Positions 14,423-21,941 of a stretch of 31,147 bases of DNA are shown in pieces. The translations under genes and the position numbers were made by a program. The stretch's first letter is position 1. Each line of letters begins with the position of its first letter. The notes beneath the pieces are model-generated. The model was not told the origin of the DNA, made no database searches, and worked only from the letters and a program-made list of their open reading frames with translations. Origin of the DNA: an uncultured Flavobacterium sp. (lineage in GTDB: Bacteria; Bacteroidota; Bacteroidia; Flavobacteriales; Flavobacteriaceae); assembly GCA_946479395.1 (NCBI GenBank), contig CAMLFV010000005.1, forward strand, positions 1 to 31,147. Reading direction: 5' to 3'.

Positions 14423-15421
14423 ATGATTAAAATAGGAAAAATAGAATTACCCGAACATCCGCTTTTACTGGCGCCTATGGAAGATGTGAGTGATCCGCCG
14501 TTTCGCCGTTTGTGCAAAATGCACGGTTCCGATATGATGTATTCTGAATTTATTTCGTCGGAAGGGTTGATTCGCGATGCAATGAAAAGCAAAATGAAAT
14601 TGGATATTTTTGATTACGAACGCCCTGTTGGTATCCAGATTTTTGGTGGCGATGAGGAAGCCATGCAGCTTTCGGCAAAGATTGTAGAAACGGTACAGCC
14701 TGATTTGGTTGATATTAATTTTGGCTGTCCCGTTAAAAAAGTTGTCTGTAAAGGTGCAGGTGCTGGTGTTTTAAAAGATGTTGATTTAATGATTCGTTTG
14801 ACAAAAGCGGTTATCAGCGGAACCAATTTGCCTGTTACAGTGAAAACACGTTTGGGGTGGGACGAAGAATCAATTAATATTGATGAAGTTGCCGAACGTT
14901 TACAGGATGTTGGTGTGCAGGCACTGACCATTCATGCACGTACTCGCGCGCAAATGTACAAAGGACACAGTGATTGGACACATATAGAACGCATACATAA
15001 CAATCCGCGTATAAAAATTCCAATTTTTGGTAACGGAGATATCGATTCACCTCAAAAAGCTAAAGAATATAAAGAGCGCTTTGGGTTAGATGGAATGATG
15101 ATTGGTCGCGCTGCTATTGGTTACCCTTGGATTTTTAATGAAATTAAACATTACCTAAATACGGGAGAAATTTTGGCTCCACCTACAATGAGTGATCGAT
15201 TAGAAGCTGCGAAAAACCATTTAATTTGGTCTATGGAATGGAAAGGTGAACGCTTGGGAATTGTAGAAATGCGCAGACATTACACCAATTATTTTAAAGG
15301 AATTCACGGCTTTAAAGCACACCGCCAACGATTGGTTACAGAAGATGATCCGAACCAGCTTTTACGTATCTTTGATGAAATTGAAGATTTTTATAAAGAT
15401 TACGTGATTGAACAATTATAA
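14423..15421 (+). CDS. dusB: tRNA-dihydrouridine synthase (DusB-like)
   Basis: The 332-residue flavoenzyme reduces specific uridines in the tRNA D-loop using NADPH. The TIM-barrel signatures are complete: LLLAPMEDVSDPPFRRLC at the FMN site, then GIQIFGGDE. INFGCPVKKV carries the catalytic cysteine (C102). VTVKTRLGWDEESINI, ALTIHARTRAQMYKG, FGNGDI and GMMIGRAAIGYPW complete the barrel. The C-terminal helical domain (MRRHYTNYFKGIHGFKAHR) matches the DusB/NifR3 group best, though the exact uridine targeted cannot be read. It is a single-gene unit with a promoter box close upstream and an unusual repeat-split terminator downstream. Confidence 0.93.
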   Translation: MIKIGKIELPEHPLLLAPMEDVSDPPFRRLCKMHGSDMMYSEFISSEGLIRDAMKSKMKLDIFDYERPVGIQIFGGDEEAMQLSAKIVETVQPDLVDINFGCPVKKVVCKGAGAGVLKDVDLMIRLTKAVISGTNLPVTVKTRLGWDEESINIDEVAERLQDVGVQALTIHARTRAQMYKGHSDWTHIERIHNNPRIKIPIFGNGDIDSPQKAKEYKERFGLDGMMIGRAAIGYPWIFNEIKHYLNTGEILAPPTMSDRLEAAKNHLIWSMEWKGERLGIVEMRRHYTNYFKGIHGFKAHRQRLVTEDDPNQLLRIFDEIEDFYKDYVIEQL

Positions 15422-15423
15422 AG

Positions 15424-15560
15424 AAAGAGGTTTTCTTAAAGTGTAAGCTCTTGTCATTCCGGACTTGTTCCGGAATCTCATTATTTTGACTTTCGAATAT
15501 TATGAGAAGCTGAAACCAGTTCAGCTTGACAGTTTTAACTTTTAAGAAATCCTCTTTTTA
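15424..15560 (+). terminator. Terminator stem with a repeat in its loop
   Basis: AAAGAGGTTTTCTTAAAGT at 15424-15442 pairs with ACTTTTAAGAAATCCTCTTT at 15538-15557, with one mismatch and one bulge, and is followed by more T. The distance between arms is about 95 bp and is filled by a TGTCATTCC repeat. The arms right after the dusB stop look like an ordinary terminator hairpin split by an insertion. Confidence 0.6.
15452..15531. repeat. TGTCATTCC...GCTTGACA palindromic repeat within terminator loop
   Basis: The left end contains a hairpin, ATTCCGGA-cttg-TTCCGGAAT, followed by CTCATTATTTTGAC; the right end is CAGTTCAGCTTGACA. It is a diverged member of the family seen at 3380, 21861 and 22639. 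Confidence 0.65.
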
Positions 15561-15588
15561 TTTTCTCATATTTTAATATTATTTCCAC

Positions 15589-16935
15589 ATGAATTATCAT
15601 TCAAAATCAACCAATATATTGCTGAATTTAGGCATCGAATCGTTAAACGAAATGCAGCTTGCAGCGAACGAAACCATCTTAAATAAAAACGAAACCTTGT
15701 TATTATCGCCTACTGGTTCAGGGAAAACGTTGGCTTTTTTGTATCCGCTTTACCAATTGATCGATCCGGATGCAAAGGGAATTCAAGCGTTAATTTTGGT
15801 TCCGTCAAGAGAATTAGGTTTGCAGATTGAACAGGTTTGGAAAAAAATGGGGACTAATTATAAAGTAAACATTTGCTACGGCGGACATAATATCGATACC
15901 GAAATAAAAAATCTGTCATCGCCACCAAGTGTTTTAATTGGAACTCCCGGAAGAATCATGGATCATATGGAAAGAGAATCGATCGATCCTACAACAATCA
16001 AAACATTAATTTTAGATGAATTCGATAAATCGTTGCAATTGGGTTTTCATGAACAAATGTCGTTCATTATTTCTCGCTTAAAAAATGTAAATAACCGAGT
16101 TCTAGTATCGGCAACCAATGCCATCGAAATTCCAAAATACACTAAAATTTCAAAGCCTACTACTTTAAATTTCATTTCTAAAAACGAAGAAAGTTTTTCT
16201 TTGTTAGAAGTCAAAAAAGTAATTTCAGAAGAAAAAGACAAGTTAAACACGCTATTTCACCTGATTTGTAATTTGAATTCTGAGGCCGGTATTATTTTCT
16301 GTAATCACAGAGATGCTGTTGAAAGAATATCGAACACATTAAATGAAAGAGGAATTGTTGCAACGTATTATCACGGAGGAATGGATCAGGACGAACGTGA
16401 GCGTGGAGTGATTCAGTTTAGAAACGGAAGTGTGCCTTATTTAATCACGACCGATTTGGCTGCACGCGGATTGGATATTCCGGACATTAAACACGTAATT
16501 CATTATCATTTACCGTTTAAAGAAGAAGAATTTACCCACAGAAACGGTAGAACGGCGCGTATGAAAAGCGAAGGAACGGCGTATTTAATCATCCATGAGG
16601 ACGAAAAAAAGATGGATTATATTGATTATGGAATGCCTGTTTTTAAATTAGATAAATCGGCAGCGACTCCAAAACAACCGATGTTTGAAACTTTATATAT
16701 CAGTGGTGGCAAGAAAAACAAACTGAATAAAATTGATATTGTAGGATTTTTATCGCAAAAAGGAAATTTAGAAAAAGGTGATTTAGGATTAATTGAAGTA
16801 AAAGACTTTATATCATTCGCAGCTGTAAAACGATCTAAAATTCAACAACTACTAAAAGATATTAAAGACCAGAAAATGAAGGGTAAAAAATATAAAATTG
16901 CCATAGCCAGATCTGTTCAAAGTAAAGAAGATTAA
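15589..16935 (+). CDS. DEAD-box RNA helicase, DbpA-like
   Basis: The 448-residue protein has the helicase motifs in order. These are the Q-like region NEMQLAAN, motif I PTGSGKT (41-47), LVPSRELGLQ, TPGRI, motif II DEFD (143-146), SAT (174-176), IIFCNHRDAVER, TTDLAARGLDIPD and motif VI HRNGRTAR (317-324). The tail from about 367, LYISGGKKNKLNKIDIVGFL onward to KYKIAIAR, matches the DbpA RNA-binding domain, which in E. coli targets 23S rRNA helix 92. A role in large-subunit assembly is therefore likely. Two motifs depart from the textbook: DEFD for DEAD and GRTAR for GRTGR. It is a single-gene unit ending at a bidirectional terminator. Confidence 0.92.
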   Translation: MNYHSKSTNILLNLGIESLNEMQLAANETILNKNETLLLSPTGSGKTLAFLYPLYQLIDPDAKGIQALILVPSRELGLQIEQVWKKMGTNYKVNICYGGHNIDTEIKNLSSPPSVLIGTPGRIMDHMERESIDPTTIKTLILDEFDKSLQLGFHEQMSFIISRLKNVNNRVLVSATNAIEIPKYTKISKPTTLNFISKNEESFSLLEVKKVISEEKDKLNTLFHLICNLNSEAGIIFCNHRDAVERISNTLNERGIVATYYHGGMDQDERERGVIQFRNGSVPYLITTDLAARGLDIPDIKHVIHYHLPFKEEEFTHRNGRTARMKSEGTAYLIIHEDEKKMDYIDYGMPVFKLDKSAATPKQPMFETLYISGGKKNKLNKIDIVGFLSQKGNLEKGDLGLIEVKDFISFAAVKRSKIQQLLKDIKDQKMKGKKYKIAIARSVQSKED

Positions 16936-16963
16936 AAAAGCATCTCGATTGAGATGCTTTTTG
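16935..16963. terminator. Bidirectional terminator between helicase and cytochrome c
   Basis: AAAAAGCATCTC (16935-16946) pairs perfectly with GAGATGCTTTTT (16951-16962) over a 4-base loop, with T or A runs on both sides. It serves both convergent genes. Confidence 0.9.
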
Positions 16964-17368
16964 TTATTTAATGGTGCTCATCATGTAAGCTTCCAGTGAT
17001 TTTATTTCTTCGTCGCTCATTGTTTTTAAAATGGCAAAATTGGTTTCCATTACGTTGTATTGTGACGGATCTACAATAGGATCTGCTTTTTTGCGTAAAA
17101 ACGCAACCATGTCGCCTTTTTGCTCTTTATAAATTTTGGCAATATCTTTTACACTTGGACCAATAACTTTTTTATCTATTTGATGGCACGAAAAACAAGC
17201 TGCTTTGTTACTTTCAAACAACTCTTTTCCGTCTGCAATTAATTGATCTTCGGGACTTAATTTTTCTGCAACATTTTCAGGATACAGTGCTTCTTTTTTA
17301 TCTTCTTTCTTTCCGCAAGAAACAAGGGTAACAGAAGATAACATCCCAATAAATAAAAGATTTTTCAT
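16964..17368 (-). CDS. Mono-haem cytochrome c lipoprotein
   Basis: From the ATG at 17368 the protein has 134 residues. It has a lipoprotein signal peptide ending in the lipobox LVSC (C18), followed by the charged GKKEDKKE, so it is a lipid-anchored periplasmic or outer-membrane protein. The haem-binding motif CFSCH (C58, C61, H62) is followed by IGPSVKDIA, and M107 in YNVMETNF is the likely sixth ligand, as in class I cytochromes c. It carries electrons, with partners unknown. A longer frame from 17416 would add 16 residues before the signal peptide and would include a perfect -7 box, so it is rejected. It lies last in the haem-gene series, which suits a haem-using protein, but it has its own promoter. 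Confidence 0.9.
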   Translation of the reverse strand: MKNLLFIGMLSSVTLVSCGKKEDKKEALYPENVAEKLSPEDQLIADGKELFESNKAACFSCHQIDKKVIGPSVKDIAKIYKEQKGDMVAFLRKKADPIVDPSQYNVMETNFAILKTMSDEEIKSLEAYMMSTIK

Positions 17369-17383
17369 GATTGAAATTTTATG

Positions 17384-17391
17384 CAAAAATA
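17384..17391 (-). promoter_or_regulatory. -7 box (TATTTTTG) for the cytochrome c gene
   Basis: On the minus strand, a perfect TAnnTTTG match 15 bp before the start at 17368; it fixes the shorter start. Confidence 0.5.
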
Positions 17392-17445
17392 AAGCATCTC
17401 GAAATAGTTTAAACATTTTATTTGTTACAATTTTGTAAAAAGATG

Positions 17446-18447
17446 TTATTTAGAACTGTTCAATAAAATAGCTGCTTCTTTCGCAAAATAAGTTGAAATT
17501 AAACTGGCACCGGCACGTTTAATACACATTAATTGTTCCATCATAATTTTATCATGATCCAGCCAACCTTTTTCGGCAGCGGCTTTAATCATGGCGTATT
17601 CGCCCGATACATGAAAAACAGTAACGGGAATATTTACGGCATTTTTTACTTCACGCACAATATCCAGATAAGCAATTCCAGGTTTAACCATAACCATATC
17701 GGCACCTTCTTCGGCATCCCAAACAGCTTCTTTAATAGCTTCAATTCGATTTGCGTAATCCATTTGATATGTTTTTTTATCTTTTGGTACAACTTCACCG
17801 GTTTCTTTTGGAGCAGAATCTAACGCATCACGAAAAGGTCCGTAAAACGCTGATGCATATTTAGCTGAATAGCTCATAATTCCCACATTTGTAAATCCTG
17901 CAGCATCTAAACCTTGACGCAAACGCAACACACGACCATCCATCATATCGCTTGGTGCAACAAAATCGGCTCCGGCTTGCGCATGCGAAACCGCCATTTT
18001 TACCAAAGCATCAACCGTAGCATCGTTTTCTATATCTCCGTTTTTAATAATACCATCGTGACCATAAATTGAATACGGATCTAAAGCTACATCGGGCATT
18101 ACAATCATTTCGGGACACGCTTTTTTAATGGCTTTAATTGCTTGTTGCATCAATCCGTTTGGGTTCCAAGCTTCTTTGCCGGTATTATCTTTTAACGATT
18201 CATCGACCTTTACATAAATATTCACGGCACGAATTCCCAAAGCAAAAAGTTCTTTTACTTCTTCTACCGTTAAATCAATCGATCGGCGGAAAATTCCGGG
18301 CATCGACGGTATTTCAACCTTCACATTTTCGCCTTCGGCAATAAACATCGGAAACATAAAATCGCTCGGACTTAATGTGGTTTCGCTTACTAAACTTCTT
18401 ATAGATTGGTTTTGTCTTAATCGTCGTCCTCTGTGTAATGGAAACAT
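17446..18447 (-). CDS. hemB: Porphobilinogen synthase (delta-aminolevulinic acid dehydratase)
   Basis: The 333-residue enzyme joins two 5-aminolevulinate molecules into porphobilinogen in the cytoplasm. Both Schiff-base lysines are visible: K196 in MSYSAKYASAFYGPFRDA and K255 in MVMVKPGIAYLD. The stretch VALDPYSIYGHDG (120-132) has Ala, Asp and Asp where zinc-dependent enzymes have three cysteines. It is therefore of the zinc-independent, magnesium-type group. The N-terminal arm (HRGRRLRQNQSIRSLVSE), needed for octamer assembly, is present. It lies 56 bp after hemF on the same strand, separated by a GTTTAA-rich repeat, and is likely part of the leftward haem gene series. Confidence 0.97.
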   Translation of the reverse strand: MFPLHRGRRLRQNQSIRSLVSETTLSPSDFMFPMFIAEGENVKVEIPSMPGIFRRSIDLTVEEVKELFALGIRAVNIYVKVDESLKDNTGKEAWNPNGLMQQAIKAIKKACPEMIVMPDVALDPYSIYGHDGIIKNGDIENDATVDALVKMAVSHAQAGADFVAPSDMMDGRVLRLRQGLDAAGFTNVGIMSYSAKYASAFYGPFRDALDSAPKETGEVVPKDKKTYQMDYANRIEAIKEAVWDAEEGADMVMVKPGIAYLDIVREVKNAVNIPVTVFHVSGEYAMIKAAAEKGWLDHDKIMMEQLMCIKRAGASLISTYFAKEAAILLNSSK

Positions 18448-18455
18448 ACTATTTT

Positions 18456-18496
18456 GTTTAAATTGTTTAAAAGTTTAAGGTTTAAAGTTGTTTAAC
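18456..18496. repeat. GTTTAA-rich short tandem repeat
   Basis: The gap between hemF and hemB contains five occurrences of GTTTAA within 41 bp, spaced 7 to 10 bp apart. No promoter box is evident on the minus strand here. Confidence 0.5.
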
Positions 18497-18503
18497 TTTG
18501 CGC

Positions 18504-19406
18504 TTAAACCCATTCAATTGGATTTTCTAATACTTTGATTAATTTTTCTTCTTCTGAACCAACTTCGGGTTTATGATCGTAAATCCACTGTACATGCGGT
18601 GGCAAACTCATTAAAATGCTTTCTATTCTACCATTTGTTTTTAATCCGAACAAAGTGCCTTTATCATGTACCAAATTGAATTCTACGTAACGTCCCCGAC
18701 GGATTTCCTGCCAAGTTCTGTTGGCTTCCTTGTAAGGTAATTCTTTTCTTTTATTAACGATTGGCACATACGCTTGGATAAAACTATTACCGACTTCGGT
18801 TACGAAATTGTACCAATCTTCCATTGATTGACTTTCGGTTGCCTTGCAATAATCAAAGAACAAGCCGCCAATTCCACGAGCTTCATTTCGGTGCGAATTC
18901 CAAAAATAATCATCGCACTGCTTTTTGTATTTAGGATAAAAATCGGGATTATGCTTGTCACAAGCCGTTTTACATACTTGATGAAAATGTTCGGCATCTT
19001 CTTCAAACAAATAATACGGCGTTAAATCTTGTCCGCCACCAAACCAACTGTTAATTACATTTCCATTATCATCGTACATTTCAAAATAGCGCCAGTTTGC
19101 ATGAACCGTAGGAACCATAGGACTTTTAGGATGAATTACCATACTTAATCCGCAGGCAAAAAAATCGGCTTCGCCTACATTAAACATCTTTTGCATACTT
19201 TCTGGTAATTTGCCGTGAACTGCCGAAATATTTACACCGCCTTTTTCAAAAACAGTTCCGTTTTCAATCACTCGGGTTCTTCCGCCGCCGCCTTCAGATC
19301 GTTCCCAAAGGTCTTCGCGAAATTTAGCGTTACCATCGGCATCTTCTAATGCTTTACAAATTTGATCTTGCAGATTTTGAATGTAGGTATAAAATTTATC
19401 TTTCAT
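18504..19406 (-). CDS. hemF: Oxygen-dependent coproporphyrinogen III oxidase
   Basis: The 300-residue protein oxidatively decarboxylates coproporphyrinogen III to protoporphyrinogen IX using O2. Family signatures include RSEGGGGRTRVIENGTVFEK, VHANWRYFEMYD, NSWFGGGQDLTPYYLFEED and HRNEARGIGGLFFDY. Later come FIQAYVPIVNKRK and GRYVEFNLVHDKGTLFGLKT. Its length is normal. The oxygen-dependent enzyme, rather than the radical SAM HemN, indicates aerobic haem synthesis; a HemN elsewhere is not excluded. It starts 34 bp after a small membrane-protein gene and has no clear -7 box, so it is probably read from upstream. Confidence 0.97.
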   Translation of the reverse strand: MKDKFYTYIQNLQDQICKALEDADGNAKFREDLWERSEGGGGRTRVIENGTVFEKGGVNISAVHGKLPESMQKMFNVGEADFFACGLSMVIHPKSPMVPTVHANWRYFEMYDDNGNVINSWFGGGQDLTPYYLFEEDAEHFHQVCKTACDKHNPDFYPKYKKQCDDYFWNSHRNEARGIGGLFFDYCKATESQSMEDWYNFVTEVGNSFIQAYVPIVNKRKELPYKEANRTWQEIRRGRYVEFNLVHDKGTLFGLKTNGRIESILMSLPPHVQWIYDHKPEVGSEEEKLIKVLENPIEWV

Positions 19407-19440
19407 GGTTTGTAGTATTTAGTTGTTAGCTAATAAGAAA

Positions 19441-19713
19441 TTATAAAAATGTGTACAAAAGCAATCCTAAAAATGGAATTAGAATATAAAGTAAATCATT
19501 ATAAAAATCCTTTCTACATATCAGATTTGTTATAGTAATTATTATCAAACAAAATAAAGTGATAATTAAAGTTACAATGGGCAAACCTACAAAAAGAGTT
19601 CCCTTTTGACCAGCATCTGTTATATTATCAAAATTGATAATGGTGCTTATAATAAATGTTATCCAAATTAGATAAATTAAAATCGTAACTATATTATACT
19701 TATTTCTTATCAT
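19441..19713 (-). CDS. Small unknown membrane protein, 90 residues
   Basis: The protein has three hydrophobic segments (about 8-27, 41-66 and 74-90) separated by short polar stretches (NFDNITDAGQKG and CRKDFYND), so it should be an inner-membrane protein. I do not recognise its family. Its ATG overlaps the stop of the preceding gene by one base (TAATG), which implies coupled translation with that 119-residue protein. Both lie between hemE and hemF in the same direction. No residue pattern suggests haem binding. It is probably real because of the membrane pattern and tight coupling, but its role is unknown. Confidence 0.65.
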   Translation of the reverse strand: MIRNKYNIVTILIYLIWITFIISTIINFDNITDAGQKGTLFVGLPIVTLIITLFCLIIITITNLICRKDFYNDLLYILIPFLGLLLYTFL

Positions 19714-20072
19714 TATAACTTTCCGATCTTATTCATAATCTCAAACGAGAACATTTTGCTTTCGTTTTGTATGAATTGATACAGATGCTTTGCACGTTCT
19801 TTTATCAGCTGATTTGGTTGTTTTGGATCTAAACCGACTAAAATATCAGCTAGTTTCTCCATGTGTTCCCAAGGAAACTGCAAATCGATCAATTGCTTAA
19901 AAAACAAGTTTTCTTCTTTATCCAAAACATCGGTTTTAGACAATCCGGTTTCTTCTAAAGTTGTCCAAAACACGGCTTCGTTCCAATTTTCTGGTACAAA
20001 CGTAATGCCAGAAAGCTTTTGCAGTATAGAATTTAAACGTTGTTCGGTTTCGTCTTTTTTACTTGTAAGCAT
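19713..20072 (-). CDS. Unknown 119-residue soluble protein
   Basis: I do not recognise this protein. It is helical and charged, with no signal peptide. It begins MLTSKKDETEQRLNSILQKL and has FVPENWNEAVFWTTLEETGL in the middle. LQFPWEHMEKLADILVGLDP and ERAKHLYQFIQNESKMFSFE follow. Two tryptophan-containing turns suggest a compact helical fold. It is coupled to the downstream membrane protein. A pair of REP-like palindromes lies 16 to 92 bp upstream of its start, between it and the transposase gene. Its position in the haem series may be accidental. The coding look is good; the function is open. Confidence 0.7.
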   Translation of the reverse strand: MLTSKKDETEQRLNSILQKLSGITFVPENWNEAVFWTTLEETGLSKTDVLDKEENLFFKQLIDLQFPWEHMEKLADILVGLDPKQPNQLIKERAKHLYQFIQNESKMFSFEIMNKIGKL

Positions 20073-20087
20073 ACTTATCCTATTTAT

Positions 20088-20114
20088 CCTGCAAGGTCTT
20101 ACAGACCTTGTAGG
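20088..20114. repeat. REP-like palindrome A
   Basis: CCTGCAAGGTCT (20088-20099) and AGACCTTGTAGG (20103-20114) form a 12-bp stem with one G-T pair and a 3-base loop. Confidence 0.8.
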
Positions 20115-20135
20115 TATTCAAAACTTTTTTCTTAT

Positions 20136-20164
20136 ACCTACAAGATTTTTGAAACCTTGCAGGT
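20136..20164. repeat. REP-like palindrome B
   Basis: ACCTACAAGATTT (20136-20148) and AAACCTTGCAGGT (20152-20164) form a 13-bp stem with two G-T type mismatches and a 3-base loop. It lies 2 bp past the transposase stop and 21 bp from palindrome A, in opposite arm order. Confidence 0.8.
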
Positions 20165-20166
20165 GT

Positions 20167-20715
20167 TTATTCCAATGTATAAATTTCGTTTAAAAATTCT
20201 TGTTTTAATAAGTGGCAATACATAAAATTCTCAATGTTATCAAATAAATCAATAACTTCTAGTCTCGGCAAATTTGTTTCCTTATCTGACAAAATGGAAG
20301 CAAAAGATGAAAATTGAAATGTTTTATAATCTTGATCCAAATGATGCATTGGATTAAGATGAACATAAATAATCAGATTTTGTAAATACTTCTCATCTTT
20401 CAACCGAACTCGTTTAAAATGCTTTTCAAATAAGCTACCTGTTCTACTTTGCTCCTTATTGTAAGCTTTAGCATAAGAATTAAACATATTAGAAAATTGT
20501 TGAATGATGTTTGTTTCATTTGTGACTTTTATTATCAAATGAAAATGATTATCCATTAAACAATAAGCATAGACTTTAAATGAATTGCTAGCAAAATGCT
20601 TCAATTTCTTTAAAAAAAACATTTTGTTATCATCATTAGAAAAAATAACACATCCGTTAATCCCTCTATTATAAATGTGATAAAAACAATCATTTTTTAA
20701 AACTTCTAATTTCAT
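20167..20715 (-). CDS. REP-associated tyrosine transposase (RAYT, IS200/TnpA-like)
   Basis: The 182-residue protein is a Y1-type HUH nuclease. It has the opening FYHIYNRGINGCVIF and the metal-binding HUH motif in YAYCLMDNHFHLIIKV (H57, H59). The tyrosine-bearing helix FSNMFNSYAKAYNKEQSRTG has Y81 or Y85 as the likely nucleophile, followed by SLFEKHFKRVRL and LIIYVHLNPMHH. These markers define the RAYT/TnpA-REP group, domesticated IS200 relatives that cut and move REP palindromes rather than a whole transposon. Three similar palindromes frame it: two after its stop and one 36 bp before its start. It sits between hemE and the downstream genes on the same strand, as an insertion into the haem series. 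All catalytic residues are intact, so it may be active. Confidence 0.92.
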   Translation of the reverse strand: MKLEVLKNDCFYHIYNRGINGCVIFSNDDNKMFFLKKLKHFASNSFKVYAYCLMDNHFHLIIKVTNETNIIQQFSNMFNSYAKAYNKEQSRTGSLFEKHFKRVRLKDEKYLQNLIIYVHLNPMHHLDQDYKTFQFSSFASILSDKETNLPRLEVIDLFDNIENFMYCHLLKQEFLNEIYTLE

Positions 20716-20750
20716 GTTTTCATAATGCCTTTGTAATTCTTATATTTATA

Positions 20751-20777
20751 CCTACAAGGTTTGTTAAACCTTGCAGG
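20751..20777. repeat. REP-like palindrome C
   Basis: CCTACAAGGTTT (20751-20762) and AAACCTTGCAGG (20766-20777) form a 12-bp stem with one G-T pair and a 3-base loop. It lies between hemE's stop and the transposase start. Confidence 0.85.
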
Positions 20778-20781
20778 AAAA

Positions 20782-21807
20782 CTACCTTTTATATTCCTTC
20801 ACCGCCTCAATAAACGCTTTAGCGTGATCTACCGGAATATTTGGTAAAATACCGTGACCTAAATTTACAATATATTTGTCTTTACCGAATTCATCGATCA
20901 TTTCATGAACCATTTTTTTGATGGTTGGAATTGGCGAAAGCAATCTTGACGGATCAAAATTTCCTTGCAACGTAATGTTTCCACCTGATAAATAGCGGGC
21001 ATTTCTTGCAGAACACGTCCAATCTACCCCTAAAGCTGATGCTTTACTTTTACCCATTTCGTTTAAAGCAAACCAACAACCTTTTCCAAAAACAATTACC
21101 TTTGTTTCTTCTGCTAAAGCTTCCACAATCTGGTTGATGTACTGCCAAGAAAACTCGTTATAATCGGTCGGAGAAAGCATTCCTCCCCACGAATCAAAAA
21201 TTTGAATGGCGTTGCAACCCGCTTTTACTTTTTCCTTTAAATACAAAATGGTTGTGTCGGTAATTTTTTGCAACAAAGTATGTGCTGCAACCGGATTTGA
21301 AAAGCAGAAACCTTTTGCGGTATCAAAACTTTTAGATCCTTTTCCTTCCACCACATAACAGAAAATTGTCCACGGCGAACCTGCAAAACCAATCAACGGA
21401 ACCTCATCGTTCAACATTTCTTTGGTCAGTTTAATGGCATTCATCACATAACCCAACGTTTCATCGATATTTGGAACAATCACTTGGTTTACCTGCTCCA
21501 TTGTTCGAATTGGGTTTGGAATCTGCGGTCCTAAATTGTCTTTTAATTCCACATGAATTCCCATTGCGCGCGGAATCACCAAAATATCCGAAAATAAAAT
21601 GGCTGCATCGGGTTTTACAATTCTTATTGGTTGAACCGTAATTTCGGCTGCTAATTCTGGAGTTTCGCAACGGGTAAAAAAGTCATATTTGTCACGTAAT
21701 GCTCTAAATTCCGGCAAATATCTTCCTGCCTGACGCATCATCCAAACTGGTGGGCGTTCTACTGATTCTCCGTTTAATGCTCTTAAAAATAAATCGTTTT
21801 TTAACAT
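20782..21807 (-). CDS. hemE: Uroporphyrinogen decarboxylase
   Basis: The 341-residue enzyme removes four carboxyl groups from uroporphyrinogen III to give coproporphyrinogen III. The active-site signature [20 protein letters not shown] is at the N-terminus. [34 protein letters not shown] and [16 protein letters not shown] follow, with GNFDPSRL and [15 protein letters not shown] near the end. The length matches the family. The stop codon is 5 bp from REP-like palindrome C. Upstream lies a 104-bp gap holding a TTTTCAGT-type repeat and a TGTCATGCC repeat that reaches into hemD. It belongs to the leftward hemA-C-D-E series. Confidence 0.97.
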   Translation of the reverse strand: MLKNDLFLRALNGESVERPPVWMMRQAGRYLPEFRALRDKYDFFTRCETPELAAEITVQPIRIVKPDAAILFSDILVIPRAMGIHVELKDNLGPQIPNPIRTMEQVNQVIVPNIDETLGYVMNAIKLTKEMLNDEVPLIGFAGSPWTIFCYVVEGKGSKSFDTAKGFCFSNPVAAHTLLQKITDTTILYLKEKVKAGCNAIQIFDSWGGMLSPTDYNEFSWQYINQIVEALAEETKVIVFGKGCWFALNEMGKSKASALGVDWTCSARNARYLSGGNITLQGNFDPSRLLSPIPTIKKMVHEMIDEFGKDKYIVNLGHGILPNIPVDHAKAFIEAVKEYKR

Positions 21808-21808
21808 A

Positions 21809-21840
21809 GTTTTCAGTTTTCAGTCATCAGCAATCAGCTG
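21809..21840. repeat. CAGTTTT/CATCAG short repeat before hemE
   Basis: Just upstream of the hemE start the sequence reads as units of AGTTTTC, AGTTTTC, AGTCATC and AGCAATC, a degenerate 7-bp tandem repeat. Its length matches the unit at 3970 but the sequence differs. Confidence 0.45.
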
Positions 21841-21860
21841 TGAATATTGTTTAGTTTTTT

Positions 21861-21941
21861 TGTCATGCCGAGGAACGAAGAATTTTTAATCATTCCGTGA
21901 TTTGAGATTCTTCACTCCATTTCATTGTGTTCAGAATGACA
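21861..21941. repeat. TGTCATGCC...GAATGACA palindromic repeat overlapping hemD 3' end
   Basis: It begins TGTCATGCCGAGGAACG and ends CTTCACTCCA, then GTTCAGAATGACA. The right 30 bp are coding for the last nine residues and stop of hemD on the minus strand. Confidence 0.8.

Noticed and set aside
17369..17416. Longer cytochrome c start at 17416
   Set aside because: It would put 16 residues before a standard lipoprotein signal and overlap a perfect -7 box.
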